Shown here one piece after another: positions 1 to 10,683 of a stretch of 64,000 nucleotides of DNA. The stretch is from Ectobius pallidus. Its lineage: Eukaryota; Arthropoda; Insecta; Blattodea; Ectobiidae. A program made the position numbers and the translations under genes. How positions within the stretch are numbered: the stretch's first letter is position 1; every line of letters begins with the position of its first letter. Below the pieces are notes generated by a model. The model saw only the letters and a program-made list of their open reading frames with translations. It did no database searches and was not told the DNA's origin. The stretch is taken from contig CAXKWD010000002.1 of NCBI GenBank assembly GCA_964059195.1, forward strand, positions 49,378,923 to 49,442,922. Direction: 5' to 3'.

Positions 1-190
1 ACTCAGTGACCGGAGCATTCGACCCTCCAAGGGAGGTTTCATACGAAGAACGGACTTTAGTTACGCGTATTTTTTTTCTGGAGTGCAGAGTGGCTGGTGA
101 ATTGACAGCCTTTTAGTAGGAAAGTAGTGAATGGGAGTGAATGTCCAGAGGCTTTAATTTCGGCTTGGAGTTCTTACCTATTACTCCGAT
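1..190 (+). repeat. Dispersed repeat, copy A (unclassified)
   Basis: This stretch shares two blocks with the region near 51545-51830: one around CTCCAAGGGAGGTTTC followed by TTAGTTACGC, and a second reading GTCCAGAGGCTTTAATTT then CGGCTTGGAGTTCTTA. A shorter copy lies near 17848-17930. No TIR, tRNA boxes or coding frame is visible, and the left end runs off the window. It could be part of a larger transposable element. Confidence 0.45.
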
Positions 191-344
191 GACACACATT
201 TTATATACCCACTACTAGAATACTTTACTGATTTTAAATAATACAACATCTACATGCCAACAAAGAAAGGTGCCTGAAGATGGTGACATTACGCCGAAAG
301 GTGTAAGCGATAAAATAAAAGTTTAGTTAATATGATTGACTTAT

Positions 345-772
345 GCCCGGTTTCTACAAACTAGTGAATTATCTATGGGTAAATTATCCATGGACAAATT
401 AGTTCCATTTAACCTACAATGATATAATGAGCAAGGCCTTGGAGTTGTACAGTTAATTTAATTCAGAAGGCTTTGATTCTCATTGTTTAAATATTACTAT
501 TGATCCTATGAAAGGTTAAATTTTATCCAGCCATGCAAGAAAGGATAAATTAACCAGAAGATTTACCCTTGGAAAGATCTAGCCCGAGTTTGTAGGAACA
601 TTTTTTCTGTCATTTTCATATTTACCTAGAGGACATTTATCTAGAAACTCGCCACAAGTGTATGTGATTGCTATCTTTAAATTATTTGTGTTTGTGTGGT
701 GTTATTTTTGTGAAAATTCTGTCCATTGGATAATTTACCCATAGGTAATTAGCGAGTTTATAGAAACCGGCC
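345..772. mobile_element. Short TIR element with ~50 bp inverted ends
   Basis: The left end (GCCCGGTTTCTACAAACT...) and the right end read in reverse (GGCCGGTTTCTATAAACT...) match over about 50 bp, including the block CTATGGGTAAATTATCCA in both arms. The interior is AT-rich without a reading frame, so this is a non-autonomous MITE or foldback. The flanks (TGACTTAT on the left, ATTAGTTATG on the right) are similar but give no clean target duplication, so the superfamily is unassigned. Confidence 0.6.
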
Positions 773-783
773 ATTAGTTATGA

Positions 784-1107
784 AAAGGACTGCACTACAT
801 ATTATGTGACTTTGAAGTTCCCACCAAAGTAGGAACGATTCTCTTTTGTTGTCAGCGGTGTTTTGTTTTTATCTTGTTTCTCTCATTTTGTAAATGCGTA
901 TCGAACTAAACGAATATAGTATTAACCTGTGTTAAAATTATATGATTACAGTTTAATATAGTACTCGTTTTCTTTTATACGAATTTACCATCTCAGCGCC
1001 CACACAAACAATATAGAATTAACAAAACACTGCTGACAACAAAAGAGAATCGTGGCTACTCACGTGGGAACTACAAAGTCATAAAATATGTAGTGTAGGC
1101 CATTTCC
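784..1107. mobile_element. Foldback MITE, ~85 bp arms
   Basis: Arms 784-869 and 1019-1107 are inverted copies. Both carry CACTACATATT, a GACTTTG...AGTTCCCA block and GATTCTCTTTTGTTGTCAGC. The 150 bp between them is AT-rich and non-coding. It starts 11 bp after the preceding TIR element. No target duplication is evident and the superfamily is unknown. Confidence 0.6.
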
Positions 1108-1299
1108 TAATAGGCTTGAAAGGTTTTAGGAAAAGGAACTTAAAGAAATCTAGAAGAGATTTGGATAATGGATTTGCTGAGTTTGAATGATTCTAATAAA
1201 GGGCTAAATATTTTGACTCGGCTTTAAAATTTGTAGGAGAGGAAAGGAAATTAAGGACTTCGAGAGTCCTTATTCTTCCGTGGCTTCGATATTGATAAT

Positions 1300-1941
1300 T
1301 AGAGACCGGATTTTAAAGGGAAAATTTTCACCCAAAAAAGGACGAAAAAAGGGAAAATTATTGCCAAGAAAAAGTGGGGAAAAGGGAAAATTATTGCCAA
1401 AAAAAGGTGGGGGAAAAAGGGATATAAATGTAAGGGAGTGTAAAAATTCAACAGAGAAATACACGTTTGTTTTATGTAAAGCCTTTGCTTGCTCTACAGC
1501 TGCTGATTCTGTATCATCTAATGACTGAAGACATTTTTTGATTTTGTTGAAATTCTCACAGAGGAAAATAGCACACGAAATCCATGTTCCCCACCTTGTT
1601 ATAATGGGAAACTTAGGCAATGGCAAGCCTGTGATTTCCCTGTAACGCTCTATTCTGCTGGGAGGAATTATTTTTCAATGGTGAATCAGTGAAAACAATT
1701 TTTAATGTTTTCATATTGCCAAATACTGGGTAATTTACGAATTTTTCAAAATAAATGAGCAAAAAAGGTATTGGAAAGGGAAAGTCCCTAAAAAAAGGGA
1801 AATGGGCCTAAAAAAGGGAAAAAAGGGACGTTAAAACCAGGTCATTTGCAGTTGAAACTTACTCAGTAATGTCCTGTTCAATTTTATCACGTTTTGTGAT
1901 TAAATATAAAAAAAGGAATTCCCTTTAAAATCCGGTCTCTA
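1300..1941. mobile_element. hAT-type MITE (TSD TTGATAAT)
   Basis: The terminal inverted repeat TAGAGACCGGATTTTAAAGG is matched in reverse at the right end. A perfect 8 bp direct repeat TTGATAAT flanks it (1292-1299 and 1942-1949). TA/CA-starting TIRs with 8 bp duplications are the hallmark of hAT transposons. The interior is built of A/G-rich repeats such as GGGAAAATTATTGCCA, occurring twice at about 1358 and 1384. Frames crossing these repeats give low-complexity Lys/Gly peptides and are not genes. It has no transposase and must have moved in trans. Confidence 0.85.
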
Positions 1942-1949
1942 TTGATAAT

Positions 1950-3400
1950 GTTCATAGCCCACCAACATACAACGTTCATTTGTTTCGTAGTATGGAGCAA
2001 ACGAAACAAATCTGAGAACAATCTGTAAAGGGACTGTTCTTATGGAGTTCTTGATAACTTCTCAGACAATAATGAGCTAGATGAAAACAATATCCACCTT
2101 AAGCTTGTGTCTCTATAACTAAAACGTATTTCATCCTCACCTGTCAAGAACATACCTGGAAGATGTTCATTGTAAGAGGTTACGTATTCCTTGAAAGCCA
2201 GCTACAAGAATATTTTACATGACAATGCCCTAGTTTGAATAGTCAAAGTTCTGAATACTATTTCGTAATAACAGGAAGGTTTAATTCCACAGGCAGGTTT
2301 ACTTTAAACACCGATATTCTTAATATTAAAACTATACTGTAACTCATATCTGCAAAGTATGTTCTGTTTTTTTTAGAGAGTTCTGAAAAGTTTCAGGAAG
2401 TTTTAATTACTATTTTACTCAAATTCTATCAATGTTCTAAAATTCTAGCTTTACATATGTCATTAAAGTAACTAATAACATTATGGACTTATTTACTTTT
2501 TTACTTTTATGGTTGTCGTGTAAATTAAGGTTAGAAAGCTCGACTATTTTCTCACCTTAAGTAGCATCAAATTCGCAAAATATTTCGTAAAGTTATTGTT
2601 TTAGGCATAAACCATATTTTAACCATACGGTGTTAATTTTTTATATTCAATTGAAAAATATTCCCTGAAAATCTCCACAGTTACTTAATTTCTAGTGTGT
2701 GTATAACCAACTGTTTATACGTAGAATATACACGGTAGAAATAGTATCAATGTACAGATTAAAGGGAATAGTAGATAATATTAAGATAAATGTAAAACCT
2801 GTTTTGCATTTTGTGATTAAGTCCATGCTTTGAAAGAAATTAGGTTAATTATTATCCCCCGCAAAATTGCAACAGCGCACTATTGGATCGCCAACGCGGA
2901 TTCAATGACCTTGGCTGTCACTCGTACAAAACACACACTAAGTGATGAAAGACGCTTGTTTTGACGTTGCCAAATTGTATGAATTGATAATTTATGTATT
3001 TAATTTGCAAGAAAACTGCCAAATTTACTGAAAACCAGTAGGTAAAGGAAAAATTTGTTCCTTACTCTTTCCTTTCCTGATGTGGAAAAAAAATTTAAAG
3101 TGTGGATAATACTTATCATGTAAAGCAAGATTAAAGTTTAGGGACTATCTTTTTAATATTTCTTTCATATTATGACGTCATTCCACTTTTGACTAATGAA
3201 ATGTAATGAAATTTAAATTTCAGCCATTCATGTTTACTTCTTGAAAAAACACCACATAGCTAGCTGATCCTCTTGCTGGGATTGTTAAACTGAAGGCACA
3301 AGACCATCGTATAACCATTGTATAACCCTAGATTAGTACTGGAATATAATTTAGTAATGACATACTTAGGAAAACCACTGCTAAAAGAATATCGCTATTG
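1950..3400. other. Non-coding AT-rich DNA
   Basis: No frame of credible coding quality, TIR pair, tRNA box or tandem repeat is visible. Confidence 0.5.
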
Positions 3401-3532
3401 CTAACCTAACTACCACCAATCTAGGGTTGTCACAAAAAGTAATTTACTGCCACTGTTAAACTAATATTACTATCCCTAACCTAACTACCACCAATGTAGG
3501 GTTGTCACAAAAAAAAGTAAATTACTGTCACG
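3401..3532 (+). repeat. 75 bp tandem duplication (~1.8 copies)
   Basis: CTAACCTAACTACCACCAAT followed by TAGGGTTGTCAC and an A-run, then GTAA.TTACTG, occurs starting at 3401 and again at 3476, giving a period of 75 bp. Divergence between copies is low, implying a fairly recent local duplication. No function is inferred. Confidence 0.7.
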
Positions 3533-5060
3533 ATTGACTGGGTTTAGCAGTCCAAATAACGGGATCGGAGGGTGAGATTTATCCGCTCCGCACTGTTGCT
3601 GAGTAAGCCAGTCTTTCTGATACATGCTTCAATCGTGCTACATGGTCTCCCCACTTTCATTTTAGTGGGGCCGCCGTCTGGGTATAGTTTAGAGCTCGAT
3701 CCTTTAAGGAAATTCCAAAGATTCTCTGTCCATCTTCCACTGACAGACTTGCAGTTTATAGGATGTCTTCTCTGTGATGTAATCGCAATTAGCCTATATG
3801 AATGGTAGTCTAATATGTTGGTATCGAGCTGTCTCATAACACAGCCCAACAAAAAATGACTTTCTGTTTGGTGTCTCAGATGCTTTACCGGATTTTGGCT
3901 ATACTTAGTGCGCTGATTCCAAATAGGTAAACAGTTTTTCTCTACCAGCTCTACTTTTATACAGATTTTATTCGTGAACTCTTAGTGTAGCGAAACAAAA
4001 TCTTGCTCGATAATATAGCTAGTGAAGGTTTTTCACCATACTTTGGACACGTAGGACGAAAATTGTACGAAGAACAGAAAAACTAAAAGTAATGTTAATG
4101 TAATGTTAGTGTGTAGCTTTTTTCTTCACATGATTCAGAAGCTAAAAGTAGGCACTATTTTTTATTTATATCAAACGTAAATTGGGATAATGTGGATAAT
4201 GGTAATACCATATCTCACAAAACTAAAGCTGATAGGACAAAACTAACGGCACATTTGGCATCAGCGACCTAAATATAACCAAGAATAGGAATAAATTCTA
4301 AGGCACCAAAATGGCTGTTGGTCTATCATTGTAGCCTTGAAATAGGGGAATAGTCTGGTTCGAGAAGTTTCATTTAGGAAAGCGGGAAGCAATATCAAGC
4401 TGGTAGCATCTACTCATAGGAGAACTGGGATCATAAATTGACAAAACCTACGTCAAATCAATGGATTTTGTATTAAATTATTAAAGTAGGCACTGAAAGC
4501 TTTGCGCTATTTCATTCTACATGTCTCCGGAAAATGTTATGTAATATATTACGCTTAGTCCATCCTATTCATTTTATTTATGTAATAGATTCTTATCTTA
4601 TTTATGTTTCATTATTTTTTATGTTCATCGTTGAACCTTGCATTAAATGCTTTCCACACAATAGAGAAATATTAAGCTATTATATTTTTTAATGCAGTCG
4701 TACTTTGACCATACCTGTTAGTTTACATAAGTTATAAGTTCTTTTGATGATATCAGCTTAAAAGCTTTTACGAAATATTCCATTGCGGAATCAAGAAATA
4801 AGAGCACAATATTCTCATATGAAAATAATAATAATGGCGTTGAGAGAATTTATTGGGGTGGTAAATGTCACTAGGATTTACTACCGCATTCTCAGACACA
4901 CATACACATATACAGACTACATACACACAGCATAGCTACAGACATACTCCTATGCAAATATTTGAAATCAGCATGGGAGGGTATATTATGTTTATGCAGT
5001 TTGTTTTAGTACTACGAGCGCTTATGAGAGTAAATTTCCCTAGAGAATTTTGAAAAATAT
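3533..5060. other. Non-coding DNA
   Basis: Overlapping frames of about 80-100 codons on both strands at 3544-3852 have no recognisable domain or motif, so I do not call a gene. The rest shows only AT-rich sequence and a short CA-rich patch near 4900. Confidence 0.4.
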
Positions 5061-5084
5061 GATGTATTGTTCTGTTGTTATTAA

Positions 5085-5400
5085 GTGCCAGAATGGTACT
5101 TTATGAGAATGTGTGGGAGACGGGAAAATGTCTGTCCGTCTGTCTGTCTATCCGTGTGTCTGTACGCGCGATAACTCAATTATCGGATTTTCATGAAACG
5201 CATTTATAACGTCCATGGGAAGAAGCCATGAACCAAATCGGTTGACCGGTACCGGAGTAATTCCCAATTTAGTGCCTATTGAAGGTAATATACTAGAAAA
5301 GATTTATCAAATGCAAAATAAGTTCTCATGGCAACATATTGTTTTACAGTGTTCATATACGGCTTTGGAAGTTGCAGATAGCTTTGACAAATAACACTAC
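5085..5400 (+). repeat. Dispersed repeat with GTCTGTCC-rich core
   Basis: The segment runs from GTGCCAGAATGGTACTTT through a GTCTGTCCGTCTGTCTGTC run to a block reading CTCAATTATCGGATTTTCA. Blocks of the same style occur in the opposed repeats at 31261-32098 and 32993-33798 and near 53080. Only general organisation is shared, so membership of one family is an inference. Confidence 0.3.
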
Positions 5401-6112
5401 CCTCATATACCTTCACGTATGCTTATCAAAATAGATCATTCGGGTGGTGTCCTCATAAGTAAAAATAACTGTGGAAAAATTGTAATATGTAATTGCAGAG
5501 ATGCCAATCTTACAGGGTTATCCGTTATCCCATAGTGTAACTGTAACCCCTCCATCCGGCTTTTCCAAACATTCAAGATCCAAAATATATTAGTAATATA
5601 TGCTTCATGTTTCTTCGAATTATTGTATCTTTTACAGTAATCTCGACCACCACGAGTTTTAGAAAAAAAAAGAACACATGAGCACATACTGCAGAACACG
5701 TGGGTTTCACTAACACGTGAAGTTATTAAACAAGGCCACTCCTTCGTGTAACATTCTCGATATTTTTATAATATTGCTATATTTTTGCTAGTGGTTACAA
5801 TTTGAGAACCAACAAGCTTAATTTTATAAAACGCCAAACTAATCAGCTGAAATTACAATGATCGACATCACGGTCATTGTAAAGTTGGAACAGCAAGAAA
5901 TTAATGATAATTAATGGAAATAAAATTTCGATACCAGACGCAGATAAAGCAAAGACCATATACATAAAGAAAAGAAACTTACAGAGAAAGAAGAAGGAAA
6001 TCAACGATACCCAAAAACTACCACCTGACTAAGAAGTTGTAAGTTTTGCCTCCAGAATCTCTGCTGTTATCGTAATTCCACTCTCGAAAACAAGACAGAA
6101 GTGATTTTGTTC
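5401..6112. other. Non-coding DNA
   Basis: No gene, TIR pair or tandem repeat recognised. Confidence 0.4.
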
Positions 6113-6120
6113 GCTTAGAT

Positions 6121-6639
6121 CATATATGGGCAACGCCCGGCCCGCGGGCCGGATGTGGCCCGCCCCGACTTTTGATCCGGCCCGCGGAACATTTTAAAAT
6201 CGCGCTCCGAAAAGTAAATATTTTCGGTTCTCGCCAACTAGAGAGTGAGAGGGGGAAAACAAAAGCCTGAACTACGAGGGTGTTCCTTCAGGTCAGCGCT
6301 AGAAAAATGCTGCAATAGGCCTAAATCAAAGTATTGAACCAGACTTACAGATGAAAATTTCGAAAACACTCTGCGCTTGTGTATTAGTGGGATTGATGTG
6401 AACATTGATTATCTTGTTTCTCAAGTTCAAGCTCAAGCTTCTCATTAATTTCTGCTTTTTGTAAGTAAATGCCTAATCAGTTCGATTTGTTCTCATTCAT
6501 GTATCTTTAACATTATATTTTATAAATATAAAAAACCGTATCATGATTATTTTTTCACTACTACCTATTATCTACGGCCCGCGACTTCATAAATATCGTA
6601 AAATTTAGCCCGCATCTTTCCAAAGGTTGCCCATACCTG
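6121..6639. mobile_element. hAT MITE with GC-rich ends (TSD GCTTAGAT)
   Basis: A perfect 8 bp target duplication GCTTAGAT lies at 6113-6120 and 6640-6647. The ends read CATATATGGGCAAC and, in reverse, CAGGTATGGGCAAC. Just inside are GGCCCGCGGGCC-type blocks, strongly GC-rich against the AT-rich surroundings. GGGCAAC plus a CGGCCCGC subterminal block resembles a widespread animal hAT end type. There is no transposase frame. Confidence 0.85.
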
Positions 6640-6840
6640 GCTTAGATGATGGACATAGAAAAGCTTTGGCATTGCGGTTTCACGAATTCCTTTTTTAACA
6701 ATAATTTTAGTTAGTTTTTCTGTAGTAACTCTCCCTTTGACCGTAATTCCGTATTGAGTGGAAAACAGTAATTATCACGGAAAGTCCATAAAGTTGGCAC
6801 CTCTGTGATTGTAATAGAATAAAATTGAAATAATTGTAAT

Positions 6841-6871
6841 TATATACTATATATATATATATATATATATA
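6841..6871. repeat. (TA)n microsatellite
   Basis: An uninterrupted TA dinucleotide run of about 24 bp, with TA-rich shoulders. Confidence 0.9.
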
Positions 6872-7452
6872 CACAAAACTGCAGTGTCCATATCACTACC
6901 ACCTGACAATTAGGTTTTAAAGGGGAGAATTCTTCATTATTTAATTTTACTAATTAGCATTTCGTACTACTATAATAACTGTCTCACATAAAAAGTTGTC
7001 TACAGTTACGCCAAGAAACATTGCTAGTACAGTAAAAGGAGTCATGGGGTTAATGTTTACGTTACTAGTTTTTTAATTCGTGAAGAATTATTGCTATAAA
7101 CAAAATGCTTCCGGCGTTGATACGAGGCCTGATGACCATGTCACAACGTAAGGAATCGCATGTATCATGCCAAGCCACGTGGACAAAATAGTTTTTTTTT
7201 TCCACACCCATGTCAAGAACAGACACCACACCCAATAACATACACGTGGGAATATGATGCTTTGCTGTGCATAGGCATCTTGTCGATCCCTTCCCTGACA
7301 CTGATATCTATGGACATCATATTACCATCATATTTCTCGGTCTACTTTGATTTCATATGTATTCGTGACCTTGCTTTTTGTCGAAAACAACATATTTGTT
7401 GCGTGTTGTGTCTTACAGAAACGAAATGTGATACAGGCTACAGTGTGAGATC
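6872..7452. other. Non-coding DNA
   Basis: Overlapping opposite-strand frames of 78-106 codons around 7065-7480 have no recognisable motif and probably arise by chance. Confidence 0.35.
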
Positions 7453-7500
7453 TAGGGCCCGGATTTTTAGGTTTTTATAAACCCTCTTTTAAACATATTA
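7453..7500 (+). mobile_element. Lone left end of a hAT MITE
   Basis: TAGGGCCCGGATTTTTAGGT matches the terminal repeats of the hAT MITEs at 1300, 24465 and 46670 (shared core CCGGAYTTT). No inverted partner or matching target duplication is found downstream, so this is a truncated copy. Its inner boundary cannot be placed. Confidence 0.45.
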
Positions 7501-8305
7501 AAATAGTTTTATTCTAGTTTTTTTACCAGACAATTTTTTTTAAAGTTTCACTTTAATAAGTACAGTAAACACATTGAAAAATATATTAATTCATTTTTAT
7601 TTTCACTTAAATTTTCATGGCTTTGAACCACAAAACTTCAGGTATACTTTTAGCTTAGTTCTAGAACTACCCCTGTAATTTCACTCCACCACATAAACTC
7701 AAGAAGAATGTTTTTTCAATTAATCAATACTACACTTTTAGAATACTACACTTTTGGCGTCTTGCTGGAGCAAACACTGATTAAACTGCAACTTCTAAAG
7801 AATGCCTTTAATTTGCTGCTAATGAAACCAGGAATTTCCGTTCACTTAAGATTTCCTTTACCGGGTCAATGGGGTACAAAATGACATAATTACAAAACGC
7901 AATGATATATTTTATGTTATAAAATAATATACTGGCAACAATGAGCAAAATGGAAAATATAGGTAGACATTTAAATAGTAATTTTTAGTAGAACAATAAT
8001 AAATAGTTATTATTGTTATTTTATCGTATTTCACTTGAAAAGCAGTATTAGCCATTTTTAGTTTTTAACGTCTTATTTATGCATTAGTAATGAATTTCAT
8101 CGTCAGACAGGGTTATTTATGCATTTTTTCTTTTATAAGTTTGGACTATGTGCCTACCTTGACAATGAAACGCATAATAATCTCAGATTCGAGTTCCCTT
8201 AAAAAAAAAAAAAACCTGCATAGTGAATTTCGTCGAAGCCATTCAATGCTCTTTTTTTCTCCGTTGCTATGGAAAACCACCTTCAATTACATATTATTAT
8301 GTAAT
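7501..8305. other. Non-coding AT-rich DNA
   Basis: Only AT-rich sequence with short A/T runs. Part may be the remainder of the truncated hAT element beginning at 7453. Confidence 0.35.
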
Positions 8306-8307
8306 TA

Positions 8308-9031
8308 TACGAGGCGTGTTTTTTAAGTAAGTACCGTTTTGGAATTAAAAAAAGACGTGCAAAGATATCGCAATAATTTTATTTTTACATGAAAGCCTGT
8401 ACCTTAATCTACTTTTCTACATAATTTCCGTGAATATTGAGGCACTTGTCATAACGTGGCACCAGTTTTTGAATACCCTCCTCATAAAATTCTGCCGCCT
8501 GACAATTTCCGGTAATTCAAGTTCTCGGTCACAATGCGATACAAAACACTACGAGAATATTGAGGAAACCAGTCGCACATTGATGAAATTGTAAAGCGTC
8601 TGTTTTCTCTCACCTTTTCTTCCACTTTCTGCACCAAATCTTCATTAAAGACCGAAGGACGCCCACTCCGTTCTTCATCATGCACATTTGTGCGGCCATC
8701 TTTAAATGCTCTCACCCATTTCCTTACCATTCCATCACTCATAATGTTTTGTCCGTAAACTTCACAGATCTCACGATGAATATCGATCGGTTTTACACCT
8801 TTAGCACTAAGAAATCGTACAACAGCCCGTACTTCACAATCGGCGGGACTCACGATTGTCGGAGGCATCTTAAACACTCAGTAAACAACGTATACAATGA
8901 AGAATCAGACTGTAATGGCGTCAGTGCGTAGACAAGAGATGTAGGTAACCATAAAAATAAAATTATTGCGATATCTTTGCACGTCTTTTTTTAATTCCAA
9001 AACGGTACTTACTTAAAAAACACGCCTCGTA
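8308..9031 (-). mobile_element. Internally deleted mariner element (TSD TA)
   Basis: Near-perfect terminal inverted repeats (TACGAGGCGTGTTTTTTAAG and its complement) extend about 80 bp inwards and are flanked by TA at 8306-8307 and 9032-9033, as expected for mariner. At 724 bp it is just over half the usual ~1.3 kb. On the minus strand it keeps the start of the transposase and its last ~27 codons, joined by a deletion that removed the catalytic domain. It is non-autonomous but keeps both ends, so it could be cut and pasted in trans. Confidence 0.92.
8409..8868 (-). pseudogene. Mariner transposase, catalytic domain deleted
   Basis: I place the start at the ATG at 8868 (MPPTIVSPADCEVRAVVRFL), not the ATG three codons upstream, because it fits the family N terminus. 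The retained part, about 125 residues, is the paired-type DNA-binding region. It contains the first helix-turn-helix (REICEVYGQNIMSDGMVRKW), the conserved FKDGRTNVHDEERSGRPS linker and most of the second HTH up to about LYRIVTENLNYRKL. The frame then meets a stop at 8482-8484. Immediately downstream, in another frame, is the extreme C terminus (FYEEGIQKLVPRYDKCLNIH, stop at 8409-8411). Everything between, including the DD34D catalytic triad of active mariners, is absent. The product could at most bind DNA. Confidence 0.88.
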
Positions 9032-9039
9032 TAATTGGA

Positions 9040-9885
9040 CTAGCTTAAAAGACCCGGCGTCGCCCGGGTTTTGTATTTTGTAATTGGAAATTAGCTTATG
9101 AAGGATTTTCAATTTTAAATTCAAGGTCCTTATATGGGCATTTATAATTTGAAATAGGAAGAACGACTTATTACACTCAAACTATTCCCTCAGAAAACGC
9201 TTGATATAATTTTTTATGGCTCATAGAGGATCTAGAATTTTGCATCCCATCGCTTGTACAGTGCACAGCAAGCCTGGTAGAGGTTTAAATAAGAAGAAAC
9301 AGAAATTCCTGTAACATAAAATTGTAATATCGAGGCGGGAAATTTCCCACTATAAAGCCGTTTTGGGGATGAAATTAAACAGAAAGCATTATCACTTTCA
9401 TACTTTTCTCTCCAAAAACCTGCGATATAATATAATAATATACACATTACCATACCTCGTTTTGTTTTCTCTATGTCCAGGGTAGAGAAAGTTATGTGAT
9501 TCCATTATTTTAGTGGATTTCATTCTGTAATATTTATTTATAACATGAATTATTTTGATAACTTCTCTTATTTCTCAAAAGTGCATTTCAATTGTTTTTT
9601 CCAAGCCCATCATATAAAATTTGGCAACAATATATTCTGTGATTTGGAATGGATAATTCTATGTAAAAAGGGGTTAAGTATTCTCAAAAACATTTAATTT
9701 TTGGCATTTAGAATCAGAATTTTTCAAAATCCTTTCTTAGTGAGCACCTACATTATGAAGCGAAGGTACTGTCAAAATTCCAAGTCTCTACCTGTTATAG
9801 TTTAGGCTGTACGTTGATTCCTGTCATTCAGTCAATCAGTCATTCAGTCAGTCAGTCAGGACAAAGCCTTTTATATATATAGAGA
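9040..9885 (-). mobile_element. Non-autonomous Helitron
   Basis: Read on the minus strand it begins TCTCTATATATATAAAAGG directly after an A and ends with CTAG directly before a T. About 8 bases before the CTAG is a GC-rich hairpin, ACCCGGGCGACGCCGGGT (9052-9069). A 5' TC, a 3' hairpin plus CTRR, no TIR and insertion between A and T are the diagnostic Helitron features. The 5' part carries a GACTGACTGACTGACTG-type run. No Rep/helicase frame is present in 846 bp. The mariner's right TA ends at 9033, six bases before the base flanking the Helitron 3' end. Confidence 0.8.
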
Positions 9886-10639
9886 TGTACACGGAAACAA
9901 GAGTTAAAATATTATATTAGATTTTTCAATCTTTTTTATATGTTGGTTTTCAGTGAGTTCCGGTTCCATTGATGTTGTTGTTGTTGTTATTATTATTATT
10001 ATTATTGTTTCTTTTGTTATTTATTCGGATATTTATACTTACCATTGTCATTATAACTGCAACAAATCACTCTATTCTGCCGCCTTCACAGATGAACCTA
10101 CGCAATCGCTGGTCAAGGATGATGAATCTTCCATACAGGGACTTCATTATAGGGGCGTACAGAACACCCATAAAGGCACAGAAATGCAATATCATCCTTA
10201 TTATTAAGGAAACTTTTTATCCTTGAATACTGCATTCCCACAAAGTATTCGGATTAAACCTGATCTGATTTCATGTACAGATGCTCTCCTTGAAGTACAC
10301 AGTGTGTCTGAATTTCCTTTGATGCAGGATATGCATATACCATAAGCCGTATTTAATAAACTGCTCACTCCCACGGAATGAGACGAGATATTTTGAGTTC
10401 AATAATTCGGTCATATTGATTTTTGACTCACAGATCTATCCTGGAATATTTACAGCCATGACAGCATTTTCCACATCCATTTATGTTTTTTGCAATGAAA
10501 ATGCGTAAAAATGATATAACATACTTATATAAATGTTAAAAAGTGTGCTTAATGTTTAGCAAGCAGATTCAGCCTATTAAACCAGATAATGTTAGAACCA
10601 ACTGAACTGACCGAAAAGTTAGTTAGTTACTCTCAAGAG
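9886..10639. other. Non-coding DNA with a GTT/ATT microsatellite
   Basis: A (GTT)n/(ATT)n tract lies at about 9974-10008. The two overlapping frames across it (9953-10226) owe their length to the trinucleotide run and are not credible genes. Confidence 0.5.
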
Positions 10640-10683
10640 AGACGGACGTGTTTGTCGTGTGCTCTACTCAAAGAAAGAAAAAA

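Noticed and set aside
3544..3852. 102-codon minus-strand frame and overlapping 78-codon plus-strand frame
   Set aside because: No recognisable domain, no promoter or splice context, and frames overlap on both strands as expected by chance.
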